Counted from the first letter of the stretch, positions 51,648-62,005 are shown. The stretch is DNA of 64,000 nt from Escherichia sp. ESNIH1 (GCA_002918705.1 PQKR01000001.1:186001-250000); one strand, 5' to 3'. Notes: generated by a model from the letters alone, not told the origin. Numbers and translations: made by a program.

Positions 51648-53894
51648 CTAGCGTCCGCCGCGGATCAAGCCGCCCATGCCCCGGCGCTCCATAAAGGCCG
51701 CCACCTGATGGCGTACCTCGCTGGTGAACTGGGCCTCCAGAGTACGGTTTGCCAGCGTCTCGGCATCCTCGCGATCGATATGGCGCAGCAGGTATTTAAC
51801 GCGGGCCACCGAGCGACCGTTCATCGACAGATGGCGGTAACCAAGACCGATCAGCACCGCCACGCACATCGGATCGCCCGCCATCTCCCCGCACAGGCAG
51901 AGATCGATGCCATAGCGCTCCGTCTCCTGGGCGATCGTCGCCAGCGCCCGCAGAACCGCCGGGTGCAGGCTGTCGTAGAGGCTCGCCACGCGGGTATTGT
52001 TGCGATCCACCGCCAGAATATACTGGGTGAGATCGTTCGTGCCAACAGAGATAAAATCGACCCGGCTGGCCAGATGCGCCAGCATAAAGACCATCGAAGG
52101 GACCTCCAGCATCACCCCAATGCGTGGTTTGGGGATGGCGTAGCCGATCATCTCTTCGACCTCCCGCCCGGCGCGCTCAATCAGACGGCGGGCTTCGTCT
52201 ACCTCTTCAATACTGGTGACCATTGGCAGCAGGATGCTGAGGTTGCCGGTGGCGGCGTTGGCGCGCAGCATGGCCCGCACCTGAATCAGGAAGATCTCTG
52301 GCTGATCGAGCGTAATGCGGATCCCCCGCCAGCCAAGGCACGGGTTCTCCTCGCTGATGGGCATATAGGGCAGCTGCTTATCCGCGCCGACGTCCAGCGT
52401 TCGCAGGGTAACAGGCTTCTCGTTGAACAGCTGCAGCATCCCCTGATACTGGGCCACCTGCTCCTCTTCAGAGGGGAAGCCGCTCTGCAGCATAAACGGG
52501 ATCTCAGTCCGGTAGAGGCCAATGCCGTCGATGCGGCTGCCAAGCTGCTCCTCATGTGCAGGACTCAGCCCGGCGTTGAGCATCACCTTAACCCGATCGC
52601 CGCTTTTTAGCTGGGCGGGAAGATTAACCTCATCCTCCGCGAGCTTGCTTAGCTCGTTCTCTTCGGTAATGAGACGCTGGTACTCCTGAAGCAGGACAGG
52701 CTCAGGATCGACCAGCAGTTCGCCCCGGTAGCCGTCCACCACCAGCGTACGGCGGTGAAGCACCGAGGGCTGAATATCGGCCCCCATTACCGTTGGGATG
52801 CCAAGGGCACGTACCATAATGGCCGCGTGGGAGTTGGCCGCGCCGTCGCGTACCACCACCCCCACCAGCCGATCGTGAGGCAGCTCGGCCAGCGTGGTAG
52901 CGGAGAGCTCGTCGGCCACCAGCACAAAGCGCTCGGGCCAGGTGTTGGGTCCCTGCAGGCTATCGTCGAGGTGGAACAGCAGGCGCTGCCCCAGCGTGCG
53001 CAGATCGCCAGCCCGCTCCTTCAGGTAGCCGTCAGAAAGGGCGGCAAACTGTTCGGCAAAACGCCCGATGACCTTTTTTACCGCCCACTCGGCCACGAAG
53101 CCGCGATCGACCTCGTCGAACAGCTCGCGTCTGAGGCGGGCGTCCGACAGCAGGTGGGAATAGAGATCGAAGATGGCCGCCGTCTCTTTCTGCGCCCCGG
53201 CAGAGAAGCGCTTGCTGTAGCGGCGAAATTCGCTGGCAGCCTCTTCAAGCGCGCCGGTGAGCCGTTCGCGTTCAAGACCGGTGTCCAGCGTTGAGGCCTC
53301 GTAGACCTGCTCCATCAGCGGCAGAGTGGCATCCATCCAGCCTTCGGCAATGGCGACGCCGGGCGCGGCAGGTAGCGCACGAATACGCGTCTGGCGATAC
53401 TGGCCAAACAGGGCGGCAAGCTGCGACTGGGAGAGGATGGCCGCCATCTGGGTGGCCAGCGTGACTAAAAACGACTCCTCGCTCTCGTCAAACTGCCGCA
53501 GCTCGCGCTGCTGAACCACCAGAACGCCCAGCAGCTGGCGTCGCTGAATAATCGGCACGCCCAGAAACGCGCGGAACCGCTCCTCTTTTACCGAGGGAAT
53601 GTACTTAAAGCTGGGGTGCTTTTGCGCGTCGGCAAGGTTAATCGGCTCCGCCAGCCTGCCTACCAGGCCGACGATACCCTGATCGAATGCGAGCGTGATG
53701 GTGCGACCGCGCGGCTTTTTCAAACCGCGCGTCGCCATCAGATAATAGCAGCGTCTGTCGTGATCGGCGAGATAGACCGAACAGACTTCGGTATCCATCG
53801 CCAGACAGATGTCCGTCACCAGAATATCCAGCGCCTCGTTAAGGCGCGGCGCGCTGGCAACTTTCTCAACTATTTCTCGTAACCGGGTGAGCAT
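51648..53894 (-). CDS. ptsP: Phosphoenolpyruvate-protein phosphotransferase PtsP
   Basis: PtsP is enzyme I of the nitrogen phosphotransferase system; it passes phosphate from PEP to NPr (PtsO). The 748-residue protein has an N-terminal GAF domain (about 1-160) that senses glutamine and 2-oxoglutarate, the phosphohistidine domain with His356 in GAANSHAAIMVRAL, and a C-terminal PEP-binding TIM barrel with GIGLYRTE and SVGTNDLTQY. It follows rppH by 12 bases, suggesting cotranscription. Confidence 0.98.
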   Translation of the reverse strand: MLTRLREIVEKVASAPRLNEALDILVTDICLAMDTEVCSVYLADHDRRCYYLMATRGLKKPRGRTITLAFDQGIVGLVGRLAEPINLADAQKHPSFKYIPSVKEERFRAFLGVPIIQRRQLLGVLVVQQRELRQFDESEESFLVTLATQMAAILSQSQLAALFGQYRQTRIRALPAAPGVAIAEGWMDATLPLMEQVYEASTLDTGLERERLTGALEEAASEFRRYSKRFSAGAQKETAAIFDLYSHLLSDARLRRELFDEVDRGFVAEWAVKKVIGRFAEQFAALSDGYLKERAGDLRTLGQRLLFHLDDSLQGPNTWPERFVLVADELSATTLAELPHDRLVGVVVRDGAANSHAAIMVRALGIPTVMGADIQPSVLHRRTLVVDGYRGELLVDPEPVLLQEYQRLITEENELSKLAEDEVNLPAQLKSGDRVKVMLNAGLSPAHEEQLGSRIDGIGLYRTEIPFMLQSGFPSEEEQVAQYQGMLQLFNEKPVTLRTLDVGADKQLPYMPISEENPCLGWRGIRITLDQPEIFLIQVRAMLRANAATGNLSILLPMVTSIEEVDEARRLIERAGREVEEMIGYAIPKPRIGVMLEVPSMVFMLAHLASRVDFISVGTNDLTQYILAVDRNNTRVASLYDSLHPAVLRALATIAQETERYGIDLCLCGEMAGDPMCVAVLIGLGYRHLSMNGRSVARVKYLLRHIDREDAETLANRTLEAQFTSEVRHQVAAFMERRGMGGLIRGGR

Positions 53895-53906
53895 GATATG
53901 TATGGC

Positions 53907-54437
53907 TTATCCTCTCTTACGTCGCCAGGCAGGAGAGTGTTGTGGCTTTGGGGTGCTCTCTGCCAGCGCCATAACCACACTTGCAAACTCCTTCATCACC
54001 CGACGATAAACATCGCGCTTAAACGAGACAACCTGACGAACAGGATACCAGTAGCTTACCCAGCGCCAGCCATCGAACTCAGGGGTACTGCTGGTTTGCA
54101 TATTGATATCCGCATCGTTGCTGATCAATTGCAAAAGAAACCACTTCTGTTTTTGGCCGATACAAACCGGCTTTGTGTCCCAACGCACCAAACGTTTCGG
54201 TAACTTGTAACGCAACCAGCTGCGGGTCGAAGCAAGAATACGCACATCCTTCCGGCTCAGCCCCACCTCTTCGAACAGCTCCCGGTACATAGCTTGCTCC
54301 GGGGACTCACCAGGGTTAATACCTCCCTGGGGAAACTGCCACGAGTGCTGACCGAAGCGCCTGGCCCACATGACCTGGCCTTGTCGATTACAGATTACGA
54401 TACCCACATTTGGGCGGTAGCCATCGTCATCAATCAC
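53907..54437 (-). CDS. rppH: RNA pyrophosphohydrolase
   Basis: RppH (NudH) removes pyrophosphate from 5' triphosphate mRNA ends, which starts RNase E-dependent decay. The 176-residue protein has the Nudix box [20 protein letters not shown] (residues 38-57) followed by VGL. The start is GTG at 54437, as in E. coli, after GAGG. It is the first gene of rppH-ptsP, and the DARS2-like region lies upstream. Confidence 0.97.
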   Translation of the reverse strand: MIDDDGYRPNVGIVICNRQGQVMWARRFGQHSWQFPQGGINPGESPEQAMYRELFEEVGLSRKDVRILASTRSWLRYKLPKRLVRWDTKPVCIGQKQKWFLLQLISNDADINMQTSSTPEFDGWRWVSYWYPVRQVVSFKRDVYRRVMKEFASVVMALAESTPKPQHSPAWRRKRG

Positions 54438-54549
54438 CGGACTACCTCAAAATAAACCTGAATTAAACGATTGTTTCACACTCGTGGGATACGGTAAACC
54501 ACTCTCTCAATACGCTATAACCGAATAACATTTGAATAACTCACAATTA

Positions 54550-54935
54550 TCACCTGAGTTATAAACAGAATAGGTTCGCCAACTGCGGTTTTATTCACGA
54601 TTTCTGTGGATAGAGTTGTGCAGAAGTACGGAATTACTCTGGGAAAACCTGCACGAACCTGAATAATCTGTTTATCACTCAAAAAAATAATATGGGACTA
54701 TTCATTAGGTTATACCACGATCTTAATGCCTGCGGGATCATAATGTGATGTGCATCACGGGGTCGATCCGAAGAGTGATGAAAGATCGAACAGAGTCGGT
54801 TTTATCCACAGATTGTGCCAATAAGTTAAGCACAATTTGTGCGAAAATTCGATTTTGGTCGCACGTCAAGGCTGTAAATGGAAACAGTAGTACCGGTTTT
54901 CCTCACTTATCCCACTTTTCTGTGGATAACATGGT
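54550..54935. promoter_or_regulatory. DARS2: DARS2-like DnaA-reactivating locus
   Basis: The 680-base gap between rppH and mutH holds no gene. It is AT-rich and has DnaA boxes: TTATAAACA (54559), TGTGGATAG (54605), TTATCCACA (54802-54810), and a head-to-head pair TTATCCCAC (54907) and TGTGGATAA (54921-54929). In E. coli DARS2, which turns ADP-DnaA into ATP-DnaA to permit replication starts, lies between mutH and nudH (rppH). The match of place and box content supports the call. Limits are approximate, and I did not locate the IHF and Fis sites. Confidence 0.8.
54744..54759. promoter_or_regulatory. Near-consensus CRP palindrome
   Basis: TGTGA and TCACG half sites spaced by TGTGCA give a 9 of 10 match to the CRP site TGTGA-N6-TCACA. 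It lies inside the DARS2-like gap, 307 bases before the rppH start and 359 bases before mutH. Confidence 0.45.
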
Positions 54936-55117
54936 GTAAGATCCTGTTCATTGTCAGTGACCAGATTTGGAAAACCTTGCGAGCCGTTGCGCAACAAGAA
55001 GCATTCAAGGGAAAAAAATCCTAAAAATCATTGCGTTGTTTATCGCCGCGGGAAAAAATCTATTGCGTTACCCCCTGTGCACTAATGCTGTTCATTTTTT
55101 AACCAGAGGTTGTTCAT

Positions 55118-55813
55118 ATGCTGCCGCTCTCTCCTTTTACCTCTCCGCCCGCTTCGGAAAGCATCCTCCTGGAGCAGGCGCAACGGCTAGCCGGGCTCAC
55201 CCTTGGCGAACTGGGTACGTTGGCCGGGCTACCGGTGCCGGCAGACTTCAAGCGTGATAAAGGCTGGACCGGGGTACTGCTGGAGCGCTGGCTGGGAGCA
55301 AGCGCGGGCAGCAAGCCTGAGCAGGATTTTGCCGCGCTGGGGGTAGAGCTGAAAACCATTCCGGTAGATAGCCTGGGCCGCCCGCTGGAGACCACCTTCG
55401 TTTGTGTCGCGCCGCTGACCGGCAACAGCGGCGTCACGTGGGAGAGTAGCCACGTGCGCCACAAGCTCAAACGGGTGCTGTGGATCCCGGTAGAGGGCTC
55501 GCGGGAGATCCCTGTTGCCAGCCGCCGGGTTGGCTCGCCGCTGCTGTGGAGTCCCAGCGAGCAGGAAGAGCAGCAGCTGCGCATGGACTGGGAAGAGCTG
55601 ATGGATCTTATCGTGCTGGGTCAGGTTGAGAGCATTACCGCGCGTCACGGCGAGGTGCTACAGCTGCGGCCTAAGGCGGCGAACAGCAAGGCGCTGACCG
55701 AGGCAGTGGGCCAGCATGGTCAGCCGATCCTCACCCTGCCGCGAGGCTTCTATCTGAAGAAGAACTTTACCCGTGCGCTGCTGGAGCGGCATTTTTTGTT
55801 GCAGGGTTATTAA
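55118..55813 (+). CDS. mutH: DNA mismatch repair endonuclease MutH
   Basis: MutH nicks the unmethylated strand at hemimethylated GATC sites when called by MutS and MutL. The 231-residue protein has the catalytic Asp70, Glu77 and Lys79 in [11 protein letters not shown], and a family-typical [16 protein letters not shown] stretch. The N-terminal 15 residues differ from E. coli. The ATG follows AGAGG. It lies beside the DARS2-like locus and before ygdQ. Confidence 0.97.
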   Translation: MLPLSPFTSPPASESILLEQAQRLAGLTLGELGTLAGLPVPADFKRDKGWTGVLLERWLGASAGSKPEQDFAALGVELKTIPVDSLGRPLETTFVCVAPLTGNSGVTWESSHVRHKLKRVLWIPVEGSREIPVASRRVGSPLLWSPSEQEEQQLRMDWEELMDLIVLGQVESITARHGEVLQLRPKAANSKALTEAVGQHGQPILTLPRGFYLKKNFTRALLERHFLLQGY

Positions 55814-55818
55814 ATTTT

Positions 55819-55846
55819 TTGCCCTCTTCCGCCGGAGGCTTATAAT
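55819..55846 (+). promoter_or_regulatory. Predicted ygdQ promoter
   Basis: TTGCCC (55819-55824) and a perfect TATAAT (55841-55846) with a 16-base spacer lie about 30 bases before the ygdQ start. Confidence 0.65.
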
Positions 55847-55876
55847 TAGCGCTTCTTTTTTTGGCAGGACTTTACG

Positions 55877-56590
55877 ATGTTATTTGCATGGATAACCGAT
55901 CCCAACGCCTGGCTCGCGCTCGGTACGCTGACGCTGCTGGAGATTGTGCTCGGGATCGACAATATTATTTTCCTCTCTCTGGTCGTCGCAAAGCTCCCGA
56001 CCGCACAGCGTAACCACGCCCGCCGTATTGGTCTGGCAGGGGCGATGCTGATGCGTCTGGCGCTGCTGGCCTCTATCTCGTGGGTGACCCGACTCACCAC
56101 GCCGCTGTTCAGCGTTTTCGATCATGCGGTCTCCGCCCGGGATCTGATCCTGCTGCTCGGCGGTCTGTTCCTGATCTGGAAGGCCAGCAAAGAGATCCAT
56201 GAAACGATCGAAGGTGAAGAGGAAGGACTGAAAACCAACGTTCACTCGTTCCTCGGCGCCATCGTGCAGATCATGATGCTGGATATTATCTTTAGCCTCG
56301 ACTCGGTTATTACGGCGGTGGGTCTGTCGGATCATCTGTTCATTATGATGGCGGCGGTAGTGATCTCCGTCGGCGTGATGATGTTTGCCGCCCGCCCTAT
56401 CGGCGAGTTTGTCGATCGTCACCCGTCGGTAAAAATGCTGGCCCTGTCATTCCTGATCCTGGTCGGCTTTACGCTGATGCTGGAGAGTTTTGGCATCCAC
56501 GTGCCGAAAGGCTATATCTATTTCGCCATGTTCTTCTCGATCGCCGTCGAGACCCTGAACCTGTTGCGCAATAAAAAGAATCCGCTGTGA
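55877..56590 (+). CDS. ygdQ: TerC family membrane protein YgdQ
   Basis: A 237-residue inner-membrane protein of the TerC family (UPF0053), with about seven hydrophobic segments and conserved acidic residues in LEIVLGIDNIIFLS and LDIIFSLDSVITAVG typical of TerC/Alx metal transporters. Its substrate is not known; manganese export is known for relatives. The length equals that of E. coli. It has its own predicted promoter. Confidence 0.94.
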   Translation: MLFAWITDPNAWLALGTLTLLEIVLGIDNIIFLSLVVAKLPTAQRNHARRIGLAGAMLMRLALLASISWVTRLTTPLFSVFDHAVSARDLILLLGGLFLIWKASKEIHETIEGEEEGLKTNVHSFLGAIVQIMMLDIIFSLDSVITAVGLSDHLFIMMAAVVISVGVMMFAARPIGEFVDRHPSVKMLALSFLILVGFTLMLESFGIHVPKGYIYFAMFFSIAVETLNLLRNKKNPL

Positions 56591-56596
56591 TCTCTC

Positions 56597-56617
56597 GCTC
56601 CCCCGCTACGGGGGAGC
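56597..56617. other. GC-rich hairpin between converging genes
   Basis: An 8-bp perfect stem GCTCCCCC/GGGGGAGC with a 5-base loop follows ygdQ by six bases and the small minus-strand gene by about 10. It lacks a U tract on either side. Confidence 0.5.
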
Positions 56618-56627
56618 CATCGCTGCA

Positions 56628-56864
56628 TTAATGAGCGAGAAATTTAATGATGACGCCTGAAGCGACGCCGGTAATCGCAATCATTGAGCCAATGATCGCC
56701 ATAGCCTGAGTCCTGATAACGCTATGTAGCTCAGCCTTAACGTTGGCAACTTCAATCCTGATTGCAGACGTATCCTCCTTGGTTGCGTAGTTAGATTTAA
56801 TCACGGCCACATCCATGACCAGCGACTCCACCTTCTCCTCAAGCGTTTTCACGCGTATCTCCAT
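56628..56864 (-). CDS. Small coiled-coil, C-terminally anchored membrane protein
   Basis: A 78-residue protein not recalled at this place in E. coli K-12. The N-terminal half has heptad-like repeats (VKTLEEKVESLVMDVAVIK) and a KEDTSAIRIEV stretch, and the C-terminal 25 residues form one hydrophobic helix with a short KFLAH tail. The plan recalls phage XhlA-type and DUF1640-like proteins, but I cannot assign a family firmly. The start is good: AAGGAG lies a few bases before the ATG. It is isolated between ygdQ and ygdR, on the opposite strand to both. Confidence 0.75.
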   Translation of the reverse strand: MEIRVKTLEEKVESLVMDVAVIKSNYATKEDTSAIRIEVANVKAELHSVIRTQAMAIIGSMIAITGVASGVIIKFLAH

Positions 56865-57049
56865 CTCTCCTTCTCCGTTACTTGTAACGTTAATTACGTG
56901 ACGAAAATATTACCACGCTATGCGCATGGTAAACCGTGGCGAATGCCGCTGTTTCTGAGTACTTTTTAAGATTTTCCCGCTTTTTCCTTTCTTATCCATA
57001 CGTTATTACTACACTCAATACAGATTCTGGCCTAAGAAGGAGGAAAACA

Positions 57050-57268
57050 GTGAAAAAATGGGCAGTAGTGATTTCCGCAGTAGGTTTGGCCTGCGCCGTA
57101 TCAGGATGCAGCAGTGACTATGTGATGGCGACGAAAGATGGCCGTATGATCCTGACCGAAGGCAAGCCGGCCGTAGATGACGATACCGGGCTGGTCAGCT
57201 ACCGCGACCTGCAGGGCAACGAGATGCAGATTAACCGTGATGACGTATCGCAAATTATTGAACGATAA
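57050..57268 (+). CDS. ygdR: YgdI/YgdR family lipoprotein
   Basis: A 72-residue lipoprotein precursor of the DUF903 family, function unknown. The signal peptide [15 protein letters not shown] ends at the lipobox VSGC with Cys20 lipidated. The mature part has [17 protein letters not shown], and it ends in DDVSQIIER. Translation starts at GTG (57050), six bases after a strong AAGGAGG; a longer open frame upstream is not needed. It is a paralogue of ygdI at 28.6 kb. Confidence 0.94.
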   Translation: MKKWAVVISAVGLACAVSGCSSDYVMATKDGRMILTEGKPAVDDDTGLVSYRDLQGNEMQINRDDVSQIIER

Positions 57269-57391
57269 GTGCTAAGGTCAGCAATTTGCTGGCCTTTTGA
57301 TTTTTCTCTTCCCCTTTTGCCTCCCCTCTGCCATGTTTATATTCCTTTGTCAGGAAGCCCCTGACGTTGTTAAAAAACAAGGAAGCCGGCT

Positions 57392-58432
57392 ATGCATTAT
57401 CACCGTATCCCTCACAGCTCGCTTGAGATAAGCACGCTGGGGCTGGGCACAATGACCTTTGGTGAGCAGAACAGCGAAGCCGAGGCCCATGCACAGCTTG
57501 ATTACGCCGTAGGCCAGGGTATTAACCTGATTGATGTGGCAGAGATGTATCCCGTGCCGCCGCGCCCGGAAACCCAGGGTTTAACCGAGACCTACGTCGG
57601 TAACTGGCTGGCGAAGCGCGGCAGCCGTGAAAAGCTGGTTATTGCCTCCAAGGTGAGCGGGCCGAGCCGCAATAACGACAGCGGCATTCGCCAGAATCAG
57701 GCACTGGATCGCAAGAATATCCGTGAAGCGCTGGACGCTAGCCTGAAACGCCTGCAAACCGACTATCTCGATCTCTACCAGGTTCACTGGCCGCAGCGTT
57801 CGACCAACTGCTTCGGTAAGCTGGGCTATGAGTGGACGGAATCCGCACCCGGCGTGACTATTCTTGAAACGCTGGAAGCGCTGGCCGAGTGTCAACGGGC
57901 GGGTAAGATCCGCTACATCGGCGTCTCGAACGAAACGGCGTTTGGCGTGATGCGCTATCTGCATCTGGCGGATAAGCACGATCTGCCGCGTATCGTCACC
58001 ATCCAGAACCCTTACAGCCTGCTGAACCGCAGCTTTGAGGTCGGTCTGTCAGAGGTGAGCCAGTTTGAGGGCGTTGAGCTGCTGGCTTACTCCTGCCTGG
58101 CCTTCGGCACCCTGACGGGCAAGTACCTGAACGGCGCGAAGCCAGCCGGCGCGCGCAACACGCTGTTTAGCCGTTTCACGCGCTACAGCGGTGAGCAGAC
58201 GCAAAAAGCGATTGCTGCCTACGTGGATATCGCCAAACGGCACAATCTGGACGCGGCGCAGATGGCGCTGGCTTTTGTCCGCCGTCAGCCGTTCGTGGCC
58301 AGCACCCTGCTGGGGGCAACGACCCTCGAGCAGCTTAAGACCAACGTCGAGAGCCTCTATCTGGAGTTGAGCGAAGAGGTATTAGCGGAGATTGAGGCGG
58401 TGCATAAGGTCTATACCTACCCGGCACCGTAG
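57392..58432 (+). CDS. tas: Aldo-keto reductase Tas
   Basis: Tas is an NADP(H)-dependent aldo/keto reductase; the E. coli gene was found as a suppressor of tyrosine auxotrophy in stationary cells. The natural substrate is unknown. The 346-residue TIM-barrel protein has the catalytic set in LIDVAEMYP (Asp, Tyr), ASKVSG (Lys) and YQVHWP (His). The length equals that of E. coli Tas. Downstream is a REP cluster. Confidence 0.95.
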   Translation: MHYHRIPHSSLEISTLGLGTMTFGEQNSEAEAHAQLDYAVGQGINLIDVAEMYPVPPRPETQGLTETYVGNWLAKRGSREKLVIASKVSGPSRNNDSGIRQNQALDRKNIREALDASLKRLQTDYLDLYQVHWPQRSTNCFGKLGYEWTESAPGVTILETLEALAECQRAGKIRYIGVSNETAFGVMRYLHLADKHDLPRIVTIQNPYSLLNRSFEVGLSEVSQFEGVELLAYSCLAFGTLTGKYLNGAKPAGARNTLFSRFTRYSGEQTQKAIAAYVDIAKRHNLDAAQMALAFVRRQPFVASTLLGATTLEQLKTNVESLYLELSEEVLAEIEAVHKVYTYPAP

Positions 58433-58451
58433 TGCGGACACAGTGTCGGCT

Positions 58452-58560
58452 GTAGGCCCGGTAAGCATAGCGCCACCGGGCGTTTCTGTGCTGATGCTGC
58501 AATGCCGGGCGGCACTGCGTTTGCCCGGCCTACGGTGGCTCAGTGCGGTTTGTAGGCCCA
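58452..58560. repeat. REP cluster between tas and lplT
   Basis: Two full REP units in opposite orientation (58452-58481, 58504-58533) and a truncated third (58552-58560, GTAGGCCCA) form a BIME between converging genes. Confidence 0.85.
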
Positions 58561-58573
58561 GCGCATAAAGTGA

Positions 58574-59767
58574 CTAGCGACGGCGCTGCCACAGCCACAG
58601 AGCGGCAATCGCCAGCGCAAACAGCACGCCAAAGCCGACGCCGACGCCGACCACCGGCGCACCCGCTTTCACCGCCAGCGAGTAGAGCCCCAGCATAATC
58701 AGCATCGCCGCGTTCTCGCCCAGGTTCTGTACCGCGATAGCGTTGCCCGCGCCGACGGAGCGTTTCCCCCGCTCCTGCAAAAGCGCATTCAGCGGCACGA
58801 CGAAAAACCCGCCCAGCACGCCGATGAGCACCAGCAGACCGTAAGCGGGCAGCAATGCATGTTGTAACGAAAAGAGCGTCACTACCACACCGATGAGGAT
58901 CCCGGCAGGCATGCAGCGCGCCACGCTCTCGAGGGTGACCAGCTTCGCTGCCACGCCTGCGCCGACAACGATGCCTACTGCCACCATCGCGTTAAGGTAG
59001 GTTGGCGTCGCGTTATCGCTGATGCCGAGCGCCACCGGCACCCACAGCACCAGCAGGAAGCGCAGCGTTACCCCGGCGCCCCAGAACAGGCTGGTCCCTA
59101 CCAGCGAGAAGCGGGTTTCGCCGTTTAGCCACAGCGTTTTACAGGCGTGAAAGAAGCTCTGGGTCATAGGGGTAAAGCGCCAGCTTAGCCCTGGCCGGGC
59201 AGCAGGAAGCTTAGGGATCAGCAGGTTAGCGACCACCGCCCCGGCATAGACCAGAGCGCAGATACCGAGCGCCGCCAGCACATGCCAGTCCGCCAGCACG
59301 CCACCTGCTACTGAACCCAGCAGGATGGCGGCGATGGTCGAGGACTCCATCAGGCCGTTAGCCTTCACCAGCTTATCGCCAGTGGTCAGCTCGCCGAGAA
59401 TGCCATATTTAGCCGGAGAGTAGGCCGCCGCGCCAATGCCCACCAGCGTATAGCCAATAAACGGATTAAGGCCTACGCAGATGCTCAGCGCGCCCAGCAG
59501 CTTCAGCCCGTTGGCGAACATCATCACCCGCCCCTTGGCAAAGCTGTCCGCTATCTGGCCGACAAAGGGGGCGAAAAGTATGTAAGCACCTACAAACACC
59601 ATCTGCAGGATCGGCTGGCTCCAGTCGGGATAAAACTCAGCTTTAAGCAGCGCCAGGGTGGCAAACAGCAGGGCGTTATCGCCAAACGCCGAGAGGAACT
59701 GGGCAGCGGTAACCGCCAGCATGCCCTTCGACAGCAGAGAATTGTTAGTGCTTACTGACTCATGCAT
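58574..59767 (-). CDS. lplT: Lysophospholipid transporter LplT
   Basis: LplT is an MFS protein that flips lysophospholipids from the outer to the inner leaflet of the inner membrane for reacylation by Aas. The 397-residue protein has about 12 hydrophobic segments and [14 protein letters not shown] near the start. Its start overlaps the end of aas by eight bases, so they are translated together, in line with their joint function. Confidence 0.97.
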   Translation of the reverse strand: MHESVSTNNSLLSKGMLAVTAAQFLSAFGDNALLFATLALLKAEFYPDWSQPILQMVFVGAYILFAPFVGQIADSFAKGRVMMFANGLKLLGALSICVGLNPFIGYTLVGIGAAAYSPAKYGILGELTTGDKLVKANGLMESSTIAAILLGSVAGGVLADWHVLAALGICALVYAGAVVANLLIPKLPAARPGLSWRFTPMTQSFFHACKTLWLNGETRFSLVGTSLFWGAGVTLRFLLVLWVPVALGISDNATPTYLNAMVAVGIVVGAGVAAKLVTLESVARCMPAGILIGVVVTLFSLQHALLPAYGLLVLIGVLGGFFVVPLNALLQERGKRSVGAGNAIAVQNLGENAAMLIMLGLYSLAVKAGAPVVGVGVGFGVLFALAIAALWLWQRRR

Positions 59768-61919
59768 GTTGCGCTTCCATCTCGTCGAGTTTGCTCTTCA
59801 GGGTAACAAAATCCGGTTTGCCGCTGCCCAATACCGGCAGCTGCTTCAGGAAACGGATATCGCGCGGCACCGCCAGCTCCGGCACGCCCTGAGCACGCGC
59901 CTGCTTAAGCAACGTTTCACGGGTCAGCTCGCTGTCAGTGGTAAACATCACCAGCGCCTCGCCTTTGCTGGCGTCGCTCTTCACCACCGTGGCATGCATT
60001 TTATCCGGCGAAGCCATCAGCGCCAGCTGCTCTACCATCTCCAGAGAGATCATCTCCCCGGCGATTTTGGCGAAGCGCTTGGCCCGGCCCTGAATCTGCA
60101 CAAAGCCCTGCTCATCGAAGCGCACAATGTCACCGGTGTCATACCAGCCGGACTCCAGCTCACCCTCGGCGTTCTCTGCCGCAGGGCGCTCAAGCACGCC
60201 AGGGTTCTCAACGCGCAGGTAGCCGGTCATGATGTTCGGCCCCTTCAGCTGTAGCCTGCCGCCCTCTTCAATGCCGGGCACCGCCATCAACCGCGCATCC
60301 ATGCCTGGCAGAATACGCCCCACCGTTCCCGGCTTCGCCGCCATCGGCACGTTGATAGAGACCACCGGCGCGCACTCGGTGACGCCGTAGCCCTCCAGCA
60401 CCCGCAGGCCGAACTTGTCCTGCCAGAGCTGGCGGGTGCTCTCCTGCAGCTTCTCTGCCCCGGCTACCACGTAGCGCAGGCGGTAGAAGTCGTAGGGGTT
60501 GGCAAAGCGCGCGTAGTGCCCAAGGAAGGTCGAGGTGCCAAACAGCACGGTGCAGTTACGGTCATAGACCAGCTCCGGCACGATACGGTAGTGCAGCGGG
60601 CTCGGGTAGAGAAAGACCTCTGCTCCGGTCAGTAGCGGGGTAAAGAGCCCCACGGTGAGGCCAAAGGAGTGGAACAGCGGCAGAGCCGACATAAAGCGAT
60701 CCCGGGCGGTAAAGTCCGCGATGGTCCGGATCTGCTCTACGTTGGCGAGAATACTTTTATGGCTGTGCACCACCCCTTTTGGATTGCCCTCCGAACCGGA
60801 GGTAAAGAGCACCAGCGCATCATCTTCCGGCTGCTGCGGCACCTGGGCCAGGTGAGGCATCAGCAAATGGCCGAAGATCCACAGCTTATCGGCGGCAGTC
60901 ACCTCGCCTTTCAGATCTTCCAGATAGATCCAGCGTACCTGGGTCAGCTGCTCCGGCAGGTGCCAGAGCTTGCCCTTCTCCATAAACTGACGGGAGGTAA
61001 AGATAGTTTTGATCTGCGCGGCGGTAATGGCGCTGCCCAGCCCCTTCACGCCTGCCGTGTAGTTCATCATTGCCGGGACGCGTCCCCGGGCGATGGCGCC
61101 AAATATCACCGCCGCCGCGATGCCCGCGTTCGGCAGCATCAGGCCAATTTTTTCGCCCTGGGCGCTGTACTTATCCAGAATGCGCGCCACAAACAGCGTT
61201 TTGGTCAGCAGCTTGCGGTAGGTATCGGGCTTGAAATTAATATCCTCGATGCAGTTCTTACCCGCGCCGTAGCGATACTGCGCCGCCAGCAGGGCTTCGA
61301 ACAGCGTCTCCCGCGGGCGCACGGCCATGCGCGCTTCCATCATGATCTGATGCAGCATCTCCCCCGCCAGCCTGCGGCGATCGCGGGCGCGCGGGGCTTC
61401 GGGCATCGGCAGCTGGGTTGGGGGAAGAATATGCAGGCTGATACGCGGGAAGAGACGCTGCTTCACCAGCCCCTTCAGACGGCTAAAGAAGGTCAGCTCC
61501 GCCCCCTCGATGCGCACCGGGATCACCGTAGCCCGCGATCTCGCAGCAACAAAGGCGGCCCCGTCATAAATTTTCATCAGCGAACCAGAGACGGAGATGC
61601 GTCCCTCCGGGAAGATCACCACCGGTCGGCCGCTCTCGATCAGGCGCACCAGCTGCTTGATCGACATTGGCTTGGTGGGATCAAGGGGGACAAAGTCGAT
61701 CAGACTCGACAGGGCACGCATATACCAGCTCTGACTGATGGAGGTGTAGACCGCAAACACCGGGCGCACCGGTAAAAACAGCGCCAGCAGGATACCATCA
61801 ATAAAGGAGACGTGGTTTGGGGTGATAAGTACACGCTCGCCGCGCAGCGGCTGCATATTGCCGGTAAGCTCGACGCGGTAGAGCAGACGGAAGAGGGTAC
61901 GGAAAAAGCCCAGCATCAT
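59760..61919 (-). CDS. aas: Bifunctional acyl-ACP synthetase / 2-acyl-GPE acyltransferase
   Basis: Aas activates fatty acids onto bound acyl carrier protein and acylates 2-acyl-glycerophosphoethanolamine, repairing membrane phospholipids. The 719-residue protein has an N-terminal PlsC-type acyltransferase domain with NHVSFIDG (His-x4-Asp) near residue 36 and FPEGRIS, followed by an AMP-binding domain with [13 protein letters not shown] and GWYDTGD. It is upstream of and overlaps lplT, as in E. coli. Confidence 0.97.
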   Translation of the reverse strand: MMLGFFRTLFRLLYRVELTGNMQPLRGERVLITPNHVSFIDGILLALFLPVRPVFAVYTSISQSWYMRALSSLIDFVPLDPTKPMSIKQLVRLIESGRPVVIFPEGRISVSGSLMKIYDGAAFVAARSRATVIPVRIEGAELTFFSRLKGLVKQRLFPRISLHILPPTQLPMPEAPRARDRRRLAGEMLHQIMMEARMAVRPRETLFEALLAAQYRYGAGKNCIEDINFKPDTYRKLLTKTLFVARILDKYSAQGEKIGLMLPNAGIAAAVIFGAIARGRVPAMMNYTAGVKGLGSAITAAQIKTIFTSRQFMEKGKLWHLPEQLTQVRWIYLEDLKGEVTAADKLWIFGHLLMPHLAQVPQQPEDDALVLFTSGSEGNPKGVVHSHKSILANVEQIRTIADFTARDRFMSALPLFHSFGLTVGLFTPLLTGAEVFLYPSPLHYRIVPELVYDRNCTVLFGTSTFLGHYARFANPYDFYRLRYVVAGAEKLQESTRQLWQDKFGLRVLEGYGVTECAPVVSINVPMAAKPGTVGRILPGMDARLMAVPGIEEGGRLQLKGPNIMTGYLRVENPGVLERPAAENAEGELESGWYDTGDIVRFDEQGFVQIQGRAKRFAKIAGEMISLEMVEQLALMASPDKMHATVVKSDASKGEALVMFTTDSELTRETLLKQARAQGVPELAVPRDIRFLKQLPVLGSGKPDFVTLKSKLDEMEAQHA

Positions 61920-62005
61920 TTCAACTTCCTGTGTCAGTCATTCGGGGTATTGCAAGAATTGTGGCAGATTACACGAGAAGTGTGGCGGGCGGCAAAATCG
62001 GGGCG

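Noticed and set aside
60669-61775. A 368-codon plus-strand ORF antisense to aas
   Set aside because: A shadow ORF with low-complexity composition inside a certain gene.
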